64,000 nt of DNA from Bacteroidales bacterium (GTDB lineage: Bacteria; Bacteroidota; Bacteroidia; Bacteroidales; Tenuifilaceae). Location: the NCBI GenBank assembly GCA_013376985.1, contig JACABB010000001.1, positions 127,560 to 191,559 on the forward strand, read 5' to 3'. A program made the position numbers and the translations under genes. A model generated the notes under the pieces. The model did not search any database. It saw only the letters and a list, made by a program, of their open reading frames with translations, and was not told the DNA's origin. This document shows, one piece after another, positions 51,379-60,507 of the stretch (the first letter of the stretch is position 1; every line of letters begins with the position of its first letter).

Positions 51379-52434
51379 ATGAAGAAATCAATTCTAATTA
51401 CTGGAGGTGCTGGATTTATTGGCTCCCATGTTATTCGGAGATTTGTAAATAAGTATCCCGATTACCAGATTATCAACCTAGATGTTTTAACCTATGCTGG
51501 TAACCTCGAGAATCTTACTGATATTGAAACAAAACCGAACTATAAGTTCATCAAGGCAGATATAACAGATGAAACTGCAATAGATAAAGTTTTTGCTGAT
51601 AATAAGATTGAAGGAGTAGTTCATTTAGCGGCAGAATCCCATGTAGATCGGTCTATTTCTGATCCTATGGCATTCATAAAAACCAATATCCTTGGAACAG
51701 TTGTGCTGCTAAATGCTGCTAAAAAATATTGGAAAGATAACTACGATGGAAAACTTTTCTACCATATCTCAACCGATGAGGTTTATGGTAGTTTAGGTGA
51801 AGAAGGTTTATTCACGGAGGAAACCTCTTATGATCCCAGAAGTCCCTACTCGGCATCTAAAGCATCATCTGATCATTTGGTTAGAGCCTACCATCATACC
51901 TATGGATTACCTGTTGTAATCTCAAATTGTTCAAATAACTATGGAGGCAACCAGTTTCCTGAGAAACTTATACCACTTGCAATTAATAATATCAAAAACA
52001 GCAAACCAATTCCTGTTTATGGAAAAGGCGAGAATGTAAGGGATTGGCTATTCGTTGAAGATCACGCTTCGGCTATCGATCTTATTTTCCATAAAGGAAA
52101 ACATGGCGATACTTATAATATTGGTGGAAATAACGAGTGGAAGAATATCGATCTAATCAAACTACTTTGCAAGATTATGGACGATAAACTCCAGAGACCG
52201 AATGGAGAATCAGAAAAACTTATCACGTATGTAAAAGATCGTGCAGGTCATGATCTCCGTTACGCAATTGATTCAACAAAACTGCAAAAGGAATTGGGTT
52301 GGTCTCCATCATTGCAATTCGAAGAGGGGTTAACCAAAACTGTTGAATGGTATCTTAAAAACCAGAAATGGTTGGATGATATAGTTTCAGGAGGTTACCA
52401 GCAGTATTACCAAAAGCAGTATGTAACTCGATAA
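51379..52434 (+). CDS. rfbB: dTDP-glucose 4,6-dehydratase (RfbB)
   Basis: 351 residues. The short-chain dehydrogenase Rossmann motif TGGAGFIGSHVI binds NAD, the active-site triad is in HISTDEVYGSLG (Thr/Asp/Glu) and the YSASKASSDHLVRAYHHTYGLP segment carries YxxxK. The typical NNYGGNQFPEKLIPLAI and GRGENVRDWLFVEDHA-like (here GKGENVRDWLFVEDHA) are present. It makes dTDP-4-keto-6-deoxyglucose for rhamnose and related surface sugars. RfbA/C/D are not adjacent. Terminator-like hairpin after the stop. Confidence 0.95.
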   Translation: MKKSILITGGAGFIGSHVIRRFVNKYPDYQIINLDVLTYAGNLENLTDIETKPNYKFIKADITDETAIDKVFADNKIEGVVHLAAESHVDRSISDPMAFIKTNILGTVVLLNAAKKYWKDNYDGKLFYHISTDEVYGSLGEEGLFTEETSYDPRSPYSASKASSDHLVRAYHHTYGLPVVISNCSNNYGGNQFPEKLIPLAINNIKNSKPIPVYGKGENVRDWLFVEDHASAIDLIFHKGKHGDTYNIGGNNEWKNIDLIKLLCKIMDDKLQRPNGESEKLITYVKDRAGHDLRYAIDSTKLQKELGWSPSLQFEEGLTKTVEWYLKNQKWLDDIVSGGYQQYYQKQYVTR

Positions 52435-52443
52435 AAATGAAAT

Positions 52444-52478
52444 AGGGAGCGAATTGCTCCCTTTCTTATATTTTTTAA
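52444..52478. terminator. Terminator between rfbB and glmS
   Basis: A 7-bp GC-rich stem (AGGGAGC 52444-52450, GCTCCCT 52456-52462) with a 5-nt loop, then TTCTTATATTTTTT. It lies between the stops of two convergent genes. Confidence 0.72.
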
Positions 52479-52482
52479 TTGC

Positions 52483-54318
52483 TTATTCAACGGTAACCGA
52501 TTTAGCCAAATTCCTTGGTTGATCAACATTGCAACCCCGCATTAATGCGATATGGTAAGCAAGTAGTTGTAAAGGAACAACAGCAAGAAGTGACTCAACA
52601 ATCTCATGCGCTTTTGGAATCTCCAAAACATAATCCGACATTTCTCTAATCAATGTGTCACCTTCTGTTACAATGGAAATAACAACCCCTTTCCGAGCCT
52701 TAACCTCTTGAACATTACTAACCACTTTTTCGTAACTACCGTCCTTGGCAGCAATCACAACAACAGGCATTTTTTCATCGATTAAAGCGATAGGTCCATG
52801 TTTCATCTCAGCAGCAGGATAACCCTCGGCATGTATATACGAGATCTCTTTGAGTTTTAAAGCACCCTCTAGGGCAACTGGAAAAAAGTACCCTCGTCCT
52901 AAATAGAGAAAATTAGTCGTTTTACTGAATATCTCTGCAATTTTAATAACCTTATCATTCGATCCCAGAATTTTCTCAATCTTTTCTGGCACTAAAGTAA
53001 TCTCTTTAATAAGCTCCTTATATTTTTCTGGACTCAAATAACCTTTTCTCCAACCTAATAAAAGAGCAATCATGGTTAAAATAGTCACCTGAGCAGTAAA
53101 AGCCTTGGTTGAGGCAACACCAATTTCTGGTCCTGCATGGGTATAAACACCGGCATCCGTTTCACGAGGAATACTTGCTCCCACAACATTACAGATACCT
53201 AATACAAGAGCTCCTGCTTTTCGTGCTAAACGGATTGCAGCAAGCGTATCGGCTGTTTCTCCACTTTGGCTAATTGCAATAACAACATCGTCCTTATAAA
53301 TAATCGGATTGCGATATCTAAATTCAGAAGCATATTCCACCTCGACAGGCACTCGTGCTAATTCCTCTAATAAATATTCACCCACCAAACCAGCATGCCA
53401 AGACGTTCCACAACCAATTATTATTATTCTTTTTGCTTCAATTAATCGAGGTAAAACATGGTATAAACCACCCAAATGAATTTCATCTAAATGTGGAGAT
53501 ATTCGTCCTCTAAATGTGTCGTGAATACTTCTGGGTTGTTCAAAAATCTCCTTAAGCATGAAATGATCAAAACCACCTTTTTCAATTTCTTCTATATCTA
53601 AATCAAGGGTTTGAATGTTGGGTTGTAACGATTCGTTGTATATAGTCTTTAGAGTAAGTTCTCCTCGTTTAATTACCGCAACGTCGTTATCATTAAGGTA
53701 TATTACACTATTGGTATACTCCACGATAGGAGTTGCATCTGACGCTACAAAATATTCATCTTCACCAACACCAATAACTAATGGGCTTCCCTTTCGTGCA
53801 GCAATCAACGTATTGGGCTCATTATGACATAAAATAGCAAGCCCATAGGCTCCAACAACCTTTGTTAATGCAAGCCGAACGGCTATCTCGGCAGTAACAT
53901 TACCCTTCTCATATATATACTCTATAAGATTAACCAGTACTTCGGTATCTGTCTCAGATGTAAATTTATAGCCTCTGTTTTCGAGTTTTGTTTTAAGTTG
54001 ACTGTAATTTTCAATTATTCCATTATGAATTAACGTAAATATCCCATTCATCGAAACGTGTGGGTGTGCATTAACATCATTGGGTTCTCCATGTGTAGCC
54101 CAACGGGTATGGCCAATTCCAATAGTTCCTTCAAGGGGCTTTCCTTTAATATGATTCTCTAAATCAGAAACCTTTCCTTTACACTTAAATAGTTGTGAAC
54201 TACCATTCAATACGCATATTCCTGCTGAATCATACCCACGATACTCTAATCTTTTTAGTCCATTAATTATTACATTGTATGCTTGCCGATGACCAATATA
54301 TCCAACAATACCACACAT
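52483..54318 (-). CDS. glmS: Glutamine-fructose-6-phosphate aminotransferase (isomerizing)
   Basis: 611 residues. Cys2 in MCGIVGYIG is the N-terminal nucleophile of the class II glutaminase; RGYDSAGI, GHTRWATHG and HNGIIENY are the other glutaminase motifs. Two SIS domains follow (CGTSWHAGL ... SQSGETADTL, and GRGYFFPVALEGALKLKEISYIHAEGYPAAEMKHGPIALI in part), ending in the typical NLAKSVTVE. It makes glucosamine-6-phosphate, the entry to peptidoglycan and LPS amino sugars. The DUF4270 gene lies 4 bp upstream on the same strand, an arrangement seen in other Bacteroidota (from memory). Confidence 0.97.
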   Translation of the reverse strand: MCGIVGYIGHRQAYNVIINGLKRLEYRGYDSAGICVLNGSSQLFKCKGKVSDLENHIKGKPLEGTIGIGHTRWATHGEPNDVNAHPHVSMNGIFTLIHNGIIENYSQLKTKLENRGYKFTSETDTEVLVNLIEYIYEKGNVTAEIAVRLALTKVVGAYGLAILCHNEPNTLIAARKGSPLVIGVGEDEYFVASDATPIVEYTNSVIYLNDNDVAVIKRGELTLKTIYNESLQPNIQTLDLDIEEIEKGGFDHFMLKEIFEQPRSIHDTFRGRISPHLDEIHLGGLYHVLPRLIEAKRIIIIGCGTSWHAGLVGEYLLEELARVPVEVEYASEFRYRNPIIYKDDVVIAISQSGETADTLAAIRLARKAGALVLGICNVVGASIPRETDAGVYTHAGPEIGVASTKAFTAQVTILTMIALLLGWRKGYLSPEKYKELIKEITLVPEKIEKILGSNDKVIKIAEIFSKTTNFLYLGRGYFFPVALEGALKLKEISYIHAEGYPAAEMKHGPIALIDEKMPVVVIAAKDGSYEKVVSNVQEVKARKGVVISIVTEGDTLIREMSDYVLEIPKAHEIVESLLAVVPLQLLAYHIALMRGCNVDQPRNLAKSVTVE

Positions 54319-54322
54319 ATTT

Positions 54323-55678
54323 TTATAGTTTTGAGTAAGTTATAATAAGTTTCATTCGATTACTGCTTTTTCCCGTTCTAAAAATGCCTTCTTTATAGTT
54401 AACCTTAAAATCGCTTGGCTCTAAATAGAAATAATTTCTTTTAATTTTTCCTTTCAGCAAATTCTGGAGGTGAAAAGTTATATCAATACTATAGTAATGT
54501 TTGGGTTTATAGTATTTAGAAGATTGAATTTGTGTTAATGAATAATCATATAAGTTTATTACATCATTTGTTGAAGTGGCTCTATAGCCTTTTATTGAAG
54601 AGGTATCATTATCTCTATTATAGTAATATAGAAGAGGGCTAATTATTGAGTCTTTAGAAATATCTTCTTGTATATCAACACGTAGTTCAGCACGATTTAT
54701 TGCAATAGGCATTTTTTTAGCCCACTCACCAAACCCATCAAGCTTAATAAGACCTCTTGCCCCGCCAAGTCCAGATATATAAAATACCGTATCTTGATGG
54801 GTGGTATCATCTAGATTTTTAATTTTAAAATCAGGTTCTGCCGAATCAAAATTATGGATGAAATGATTATATCGCCCCGATCCCGTTCCATAGGTAAATA
54901 GCGTATCGTGCTTAACTCCTCCTTGATGTGAATTGTAGAATAATCTCATTAACATTCCATTCTTGAAAAAATATAAGACCCCATCACTCCCGCTATATTC
55001 ATCACTAGTGATGTACAGCCCACGCATAAACTTTAAAAATTGGGTATTTGAGGTTAATATCGTTGTATCCGCATTAATGAGTTTACGTGCAAATTCATTA
55101 GTAAATCGAATTTTTAAAGTGTCCTCTCCTTTATATATTGTGGGCATATTTATTTGGGTGGGGTAATATTTCCCATCTAAAGTTTTTTCTAACCCATTAT
55201 AGTAGATCGAATAATTTAAAGTGTCTTTTAATTCAAATACCTTTATATTTATTTCTTTATTCTTAGTCCCCCATGATCTAGATAATGGCACATAAAGAAT
55301 TAAAGAATCAGGTTCTGGTCTGGGTGACATCTTTTTCAATATTGTATCCGTTGTTTTCATTATAAGAAGTTGCACAAGGAAATCTGATTTTGTTCTTCCA
55401 AATATCTTACTATTATAACAACCCAGAACAGCCGTACTATATACGCCAGTAGGAATTGAATCGGTTTTAACAGTATAGGCAGATACTTTAAAAGAAGTAT
55501 CAATTTTTACCGATTTTAAATCGCTTGTTGGTATTAAGTTTTTTCCTATAAATTCTGGTTCGTTATAGCAAGAACTTAAGCTTAATGCAATTGCAATTAA
55601 TGTTACGAAAAACTGATAGGCTACAATTCTATGAAAAGAACTCAAAACCCTTCTAAAACTAATTCTTCTTTTGACCAT
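54323..55678 (-). CDS. DUF4270-family lipoprotein
   Basis: 451 residues. A lipoprotein signal (VTLIAIALSLSSCYNEPEF with Cys37) is followed by the DUF4270 body: GKNLIPTSDLKSVKIDTSF, DSIPTGVYSTAVLGCYNSKIFG, LVQL, and many beta-strands ending KLIITYSKL. DUF4270 is found only in Bacteroidota and is usually next to a glycogen-synthase-like gene and panC, as here; function unknown, likely an outer-membrane surface or periplasmic lipoprotein. It overlaps the upstream gene by 20 bp. Confidence 0.85.
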   Translation of the reverse strand: MVKRRISFRRVLSSFHRIVAYQFFVTLIAIALSLSSCYNEPEFIGKNLIPTSDLKSVKIDTSFKVSAYTVKTDSIPTGVYSTAVLGCYNSKIFGRTKSDFLVQLLIMKTTDTILKKMSPRPEPDSLILYVPLSRSWGTKNKEINIKVFELKDTLNYSIYYNGLEKTLDGKYYPTQINMPTIYKGEDTLKIRFTNEFARKLINADTTILTSNTQFLKFMRGLYITSDEYSGSDGVLYFFKNGMLMRLFYNSHQGGVKHDTLFTYGTGSGRYNHFIHNFDSAEPDFKIKNLDDTTHQDTVFYISGLGGARGLIKLDGFGEWAKKMPIAINRAELRVDIQEDISKDSIISPLLYYYNRDNDTSSIKGYRATSTNDVINLYDYSLTQIQSSKYYKPKHYYSIDITFHLQNLLKGKIKRNYFYLEPSDFKVNYKEGIFRTGKSSNRMKLIITYSKL

Positions 55679-56492
55679 CTATTGAGTTGTTTAAAATCTG
55701 ATCGTAAAAATTATTAAATGATTCGATATAATGTTCTGGATCTTGGTATGGTAAAACGACTTTGTTAATGGTTTTAATATACTCGTCAACATCTTTATTT
55801 ATTTCAGCACTACCATAGATTATCCCATCGGAAAAGTTTATGGCTAATTTTGTGAGATTTAGATAATCGGGGGTCTTTAAAAGGTCAACATCTTTTTTTG
55901 TAACCCCATCAATAAGAATCTTATTCCTAACATTTGACCTTAAACTCTTATTAAATTCATCGTTGTATATGGAGTAAATAACCTTAGATTTTGCAAATAA
56001 CGGATCGTCGCTATACCCTTTCTTTATAAGTAAAGGTACAAATGCAGAAATCCAACCATGACAGTGAATCAGATCTGGTGCCCAGCGTAATTTTTTTACT
56101 GTTTCTAAAACGCCTCGTGCAAAAAAAATCAACCTTTCATCATTATCCTCGAAAAAATTCTTGTCCTCATCATACAAGGTAAACTTTCTATGAAAATAGT
56201 CCTCGTTATCGATAAAGTAAACCTGCATCCTAGCACTTTGGATTGAGGCAACTTTAATGATTAATGGATGATCGGTGTCGTCGATTACTAAATTCATCCC
56301 CGAAAGGCGAATAACCTCATGAAGCTGGTTTCGTCTTTCGTTTATGCATCCGTATCGCGGCATGAACGTTCGTATCTCCTTCCCTTTCTCTTGAATTCCT
56401 TGAGGGAGATTACGTCCAATTAATGCCATTTCGCTTTCTGGCAAATACGGCGTAATTTCTTGTGAGATAAATAGAACCTTTGTGCTCTTCAT
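55659..56492 (-). CDS. Glycogen/starch synthase-like protein (catalytic GT5 N-terminal domain only)
   Basis: 277 residues from the ATG at 56490-56492 (KSTKVLFISQEITPYLPES); a longer start is unlikely. It matches the N-terminal Rossmann half of GT5 glycogen synthase: VLFISQEITPYLPESEMA, LPQGIQEKGKEIRTFMPRYGCINERRNQLHEV, VYFIDNEDYF and LIHCHGWISAFVPL. The C-terminal ADP-glucose-binding half (KTGGLxD ... GRLxxQKG) is missing, so it cannot be a complete synthase. The normal KxGGLGD loop near the start is also altered to PESEMA. It is adjacent to DUF4270 and divergent from panC. A regulatory or structural role is likelier than catalysis; this is inference. Confidence 0.78.
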   Translation of the reverse strand: MKSTKVLFISQEITPYLPESEMALIGRNLPQGIQEKGKEIRTFMPRYGCINERRNQLHEVIRLSGMNLVIDDTDHPLIIKVASIQSARMQVYFIDNEDYFHRKFTLYDEDKNFFEDNDERLIFFARGVLETVKKLRWAPDLIHCHGWISAFVPLLIKKGYSDDPLFAKSKVIYSIYNDEFNKSLRSNVRNKILIDGVTKKDVDLLKTPDYLNLTKLAINFSDGIIYGSAEINKDVDEYIKTINKVVLPYQDPEHYIESFNNFYDQILNNSIDGQKKN

Positions 56493-56800
56493 TAGTATTT
56501 CAGGTTTCTGATATGAAAGATCAGAGGTAAAACCCGGATTCAGCATCACGTTATTTGTAAATCCGTATCCGGGTAGTTTTTAATTTTACAAAAGTATAAA
56601 AAATAATTCAGATTTATCATTGGCTTATTCTCTGATTTTCAGTATATCTTAGATAATGCTCTTTTAATTAGTTCATTTTTTTTCTTGGATGACATTAGTT
56701 TTTAAATTTTTACGACCTTTGCATCGTTTTATTCACCTTTTATAAATTTGTTTATTAAGCTTTATTTAACTTTATTTCCCTCAAATTGCTTTCGCTAATT
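56493..56800. promoter_or_regulatory. Divergent spacer upstream of panC
   Basis: 308 bp of AT-rich sequence with no ORF. A near-consensus -7 box GACCTTTG (56711-56718) occurs, one mismatch from TAnnTTTG, but a well-spaced TTG is not evident. Nothing else is seen. Confidence 0.3.
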
Positions 56801-57640
56801 ATGGTAATCTCCACAATATCTGAAACAAAAAAAGTCCTTGAAAATCATCGATCGACTGGTAAAACAATTGGTTTCGTTCCTACAATGGGGGCTCTTCACC
56901 AAGGTCATATTTCATTGGTTAATAGAGCGGTAAACGAAAATGATACTGTTATTGTAAGTTTATTTGTTAATCCAACCCAATTCAACGATAAATCCGATCT
57001 TAAGAATTACCCCAGAACACCAGAGAGTGATATTAAGCTATTAAAAGAATCAGGCGTTCACTATATATTTATGCCCTCAGAGCAAGAGATATACCCAGAA
57101 AAGGACACCCGTGTCTTTGATTTTGGGTTACTTGATAAGGTAATGGAAGGAGAGCATCGTCCTGGGCATTTCAATGGTGTTGCTCAGGTTGTATCAAGGC
57201 TTTTTGATATAGTGGAGCCTCATCGCGCCTATTTTGGACAAAAAGATTTTCAGCAATTAGCAATAATACGTTATCTTGTAAAACAACTAAAATTAAAAAT
57301 CGAAATAATTGCCTGTCCAATTCTGCGCGAATCGGATGGACTAGCAATGAGTTCTAGGAATTTACTGCTAGAACCAGATAAAAGGAAAAGTGCGCCCATT
57401 ATTTACAAAACACTATCTGAAGCACGCAACAAAGTAAACGAATTATCCGTAAAAGATTTAATATACTGGGTGATTGCAAACATTAATAAAGATCCTAACC
57501 TTGCAGTTGAATATTTTTCTTTAGTTGATAGCGAAACTTTACAACCAATATCAAATTGGGAAGATTCAAGTTCAGTAATTGGCTGCATTGCTGTTAAGGC
57601 AGGAAATGTAAGATTAATTGATAATACGTTTTATAAATAA
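56801..57640 (+). CDS. panC: Pantothenate synthetase (PanC)
   Basis: 279 residues from the ATG at 56801. It condenses pantoate and beta-alanine with ATP. The HxGH-type loop is in FVPTMGALHQGHISLVNRA, and other signatures are VSLFVNPTQFN, FRPGHFNGV-like (here HRPGHFNGVAQVV), FGQKDFQQLAIIR and MSSRN. It forms an operon with panD 15 bp downstream, which supplies the beta-alanine. Confidence 0.95.
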   Translation: MVISTISETKKVLENHRSTGKTIGFVPTMGALHQGHISLVNRAVNENDTVIVSLFVNPTQFNDKSDLKNYPRTPESDIKLLKESGVHYIFMPSEQEIYPEKDTRVFDFGLLDKVMEGEHRPGHFNGVAQVVSRLFDIVEPHRAYFGQKDFQQLAIIRYLVKQLKLKIEIIACPILRESDGLAMSSRNLLLEPDKRKSAPIIYKTLSEARNKVNELSVKDLIYWVIANINKDPNLAVEYFSLVDSETLQPISNWEDSSSVIGCIAVKAGNVRLIDNTFYK

Positions 57641-57655
57641 ATATCTATAAGCAAA

Positions 57656-58006
57656 ATGTTTATCGAAATTGTAAAATCAAAGATCCATCAGGTTTCCATC
57701 ACCGAAGCTAACCTTCATTATGTTGGGAGTATTACTATTGATGAAGATTTAATGGATGCTTCAAATCTGATTGAAAATGAAAAAGTCCAAATTGTTAATA
57801 TTAACAATGGTGAAAGGCTTGAGACTTATGTAATTAAAGGAGAGCGTGGTTCTGGGCAAATTTGCCTTAATGGCCCTGCGGCTCGAAAATGTGCTGTAGG
57901 TGATGTTATTATCATTATGTCGTATGCAACAATGGACTTTGAAGAGGCAAAAAAATTTAAACCTTCCATTATTTTTCCCGATACCCTTACAAATAAACTT
58001 GTATAA
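57656..58006 (+). CDS. panD: Aspartate 1-decarboxylase (PanD)
   Basis: 116 residues, the usual proenzyme length. The self-cleavage site Gly24-Ser25 is exactly in [16 protein letters not shown], and the pyruvoyl group forms on Ser25. Other parts: [11 protein letters not shown]-like (here [13 protein letters not shown]), [14 protein letters not shown] and [10 protein letters not shown]. It makes beta-alanine for pantothenate. Operon with panC; the next gene starts 12 bp on. Confidence 0.95.
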   Translation: MFIEIVKSKIHQVSITEANLHYVGSITIDEDLMDASNLIENEKVQIVNINNGERLETYVIKGERGSGQICLNGPAARKCAVGDVIIIMSYATMDFEEAKKFKPSIIFPDTLTNKLV

Positions 58007-58018
58007 TCCCTACTATAG

Positions 58019-59023
58019 TTGAACAACTCCATTAAAAAGATACTAAATTACTCTGTCTTTTTTGCCCTAGCGGTTCTTTTACTATATTTTGCATTCCGTA
58101 AAGTGGAAATAAATACTATTATTAGTGGCTTTAAGGATGCAAACTATATTTGGGTTGCTTTTTCCATAATTGTTGCAATATTTGCGAACTTAGTTAGGGC
58201 GCTGCGTTGGCGGCTATTAATTGAGCCTCTGGGTGTAAAACCGTCTATTAAAAATGTTTTTGGTGCTGTAATGATTGGTTACCTTGCAAACTTCGCTTTC
58301 CCTCGATTAGGTGAAATTACCAAATGTGGAGTAATCAAAAGAACAGATAATGCATCTTTTGAATCACTAATAGGAACCGTTTTGGTTGAAAGAGCATCAG
58401 ACATGGTTATGCTACTGTTCTGTGTTATTTTGGTTTTTTTTATCAAAATAGATTTTTTCGGGGATTTTCTTCTCAATAAAATATTTAAACCCGTATTCTT
58501 TAAGGCTTCTGGGTTTTCGTATATGTCAATTATAATATTCGTTTCATTCTTGGTTATTATATATTTATTACTCCATCTTGTTCGAAAAAATGTCTTTGGG
58601 CATAAAGTTAAATCACGCGTAAAAAGCATGTACTACGGTATAATTGATGGATTAAAATCTGTATCAAGAATGAATAGGAGGGGACTATTTATATTCTATT
58701 CCTTCCTGCTGTGGGGTTTATACCTATTAATGACATGGTTGCTGATTTTTTCAACCAGTGCCACCAGTGGTTTAAGTTTAATCGATAGCCTATTTGTTAT
58801 GGTAGTTGGTTCCTTTGGAATGATTATTCCTGTCCAAGGGGGATTTGGTGCTTTCCATATTATCACTGCAACTGGGTTGGGTCTTTTTGGAATTTCATAC
58901 GAGGATGGACTTGTGTTTGCCACAATTGCCCACGAATCGCAAACAATTCTCCTTATTACTTTAGGAACAATATCTTTGGCCGTTTTGTTTTTGAAGAAAA
59001 AGCCAAATCCTATAAATCCTTAA
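58019..59023 (+). CDS. Lysylphosphatidylglycerol-synthase-type transmembrane protein (UPF0104)
   Basis: 334 residues with about eight transmembrane helices. The start is a TTG at 58019, because no ATG lies near the conserved beginning (NNSIKKILNYSVFFALAVLLLYFAF). The family's VRALRWRLLIEPLG and GYLANFAFPRLGEITKCGVIKR segments are clear, and a PVQGGFGAFHIITATGLGL motif lies near the C-terminus. Such proteins move or modify lipid at the membrane; without the soluble aminoacyl-transferase domain this one is likely a flippase-like member. Downstream of panD and upstream of radA in one direction. Confidence 0.82.
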   Translation: MNNSIKKILNYSVFFALAVLLLYFAFRKVEINTIISGFKDANYIWVAFSIIVAIFANLVRALRWRLLIEPLGVKPSIKNVFGAVMIGYLANFAFPRLGEITKCGVIKRTDNASFESLIGTVLVERASDMVMLLFCVILVFFIKIDFFGDFLLNKIFKPVFFKASGFSYMSIIIFVSFLVIIYLLLHLVRKNVFGHKVKSRVKSMYYGIIDGLKSVSRMNRRGLFIFYSFLLWGLYLLMTWLLIFSTSATSGLSLIDSLFVMVVGSFGMIIPVQGGFGAFHIITATGLGLFGISYEDGLVFATIAHESQTILLITLGTISLAVLFLKKKPNPINP

Positions 59024-59044
59024 TAAACTCTAAACCCATAGCTA

Positions 59045-60409
59045 ATGGCTAAAACTCAAAGTACGTATGTTTGCCAAAACTGTGGTGCTGAGTCTGTAAA
59101 ATGGCTTGGTCGTTGTCCTGCTTGCGGGGAATGGAATACCTATGTTGAAGAAAGGGTAAGCAAAGATAAATCGAGACCCGGACTAGTTGATGTTTCTAGA
59201 AATGCAACACCTAAGCCTCTTAAGGAAATTGACTCAAATAACGAAAAACGTTTAGATACAGGAATAGGTGAGGTAAACAGGATATTGGGAGGTGGTATTG
59301 TAACTGGATCGTTGATTCTGCTGGCAGGTGAACCCGGTATTGGAAAATCAACACTGGCATTACAACTTGCCCTCGGATTAAGAGATTTGAAAATCCTTTA
59401 CATCTCAGGAGAAGAGAGTGCTAAACAGGTAAAGCTAAGGGCAGATAGAATAAATCCGAATAATCAGGAGTGCTTAATATTAAACGAAACGCTTCTTGAA
59501 AATATCATCACTCAAGCAGAAAATGTTAAACCAGATCTAATTGTAATTGATTCTATTCAAACGCTTTATACCGATAGTATTGAATCATCGCCGGGGAGTG
59601 TTTCACAGGTAAGAGAATCAACAGCAGCATTACTTCGGTATTCTAAAACAACAGGGACTCCAATTATTCTTATCGGTCATATAACAAAGGATGGAAGTAT
59701 TGCAGGGCCCAAAGTTCTTGAGCATATTGTTGATGTTGTTTTACAGTTCGAAGGGGATAGCAATTTTATTTATCGTATACTCCGCTCGGCAAAAAATCGT
59801 TTTGGCTCAACTTCGGAACTTGGAATATTTGAAATGCAAAGCAGTGGACTGGTTGAAGTTACAAATCCTTCGGAAATACTTCTTTCGCATCGTGACGAGG
59901 CTTTAAGTGGTATAGCCATTTCTGCTGCAATTGATGGTACTAGACCTTTCCTAATAGAAATACAAGCACTTGTAAGTTCTGCTGCTTATGGAACGCCACA
60001 ACGATCAACAACTGGATTTGATACTCGTAGATTGAATATGCTTTTAGCGGTTCTGGAAAAAAGGGCCGGTTTTAAACTGGCAACAAAAGATGTTTTTCTA
60101 AATATCGCAGGTGGGTTAAAGGTTACTGATCCTGCCATTGATTTAGCTGTTATATCATCAATTCTTTCATCCGCATTCGACTCTTCCATTCCAAGCACTA
60201 CATGCTTTGCGGCAGAAATAGGCCTTTCAGGTGAAATTAGGCCAGTTAGTCGGCTTGAACAAAGAATTGCCGAAGCAAAAAAACTTGGAATGCAAAAAGT
60301 CTTTGTCTCCAAATACAACAAAGGTATAGAACAACGTACTGACGGGATTGACCTTGTACAAATATCAAAGGTTGAGGAACTGGTTAGGCATCTTTTTGGA
60401 AAAAATTAA
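59045..60409 (+). CDS. radA: DNA repair protein RadA
   Basis: 454 residues. A C4 zinc finger with CQNCGAES and GRCPACGEW (Cys10, 13, 24, 27), a RecA-like ATPase with Walker A GEPGIGKST, the RadA-specific KNRFG motif (AKNRFGSTSELG) and a C-terminal Lon-protease-like domain (GLSGEIRPVSRLEQRIAEAKKLG). It drives branch migration in recombination. It starts 21 bp after the upstream membrane-protein gene. Confidence 0.96.
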   Translation: MAKTQSTYVCQNCGAESVKWLGRCPACGEWNTYVEERVSKDKSRPGLVDVSRNATPKPLKEIDSNNEKRLDTGIGEVNRILGGGIVTGSLILLAGEPGIGKSTLALQLALGLRDLKILYISGEESAKQVKLRADRINPNNQECLILNETLLENIITQAENVKPDLIVIDSIQTLYTDSIESSPGSVSQVRESTAALLRYSKTTGTPIILIGHITKDGSIAGPKVLEHIVDVVLQFEGDSNFIYRILRSAKNRFGSTSELGIFEMQSSGLVEVTNPSEILLSHRDEALSGIAISAAIDGTRPFLIEIQALVSSAAYGTPQRSTTGFDTRRLNMLLAVLEKRAGFKLATKDVFLNIAGGLKVTDPAIDLAVISSILSSAFDSSIPSTTCFAAEIGLSGEIRPVSRLEQRIAEAKKLGMQKVFVSKYNKGIEQRTDGIDLVQISKVEELVRHLFGKN

Positions 60410-60507
60410 ATTCCACCTTTCGTCTATTATTTACAATATCTAAGTTTTATTCTCTTGCACTATCGATTTTTGTTTTCGATATTTGAACCTGATTTATTAA
60501 AAATACT

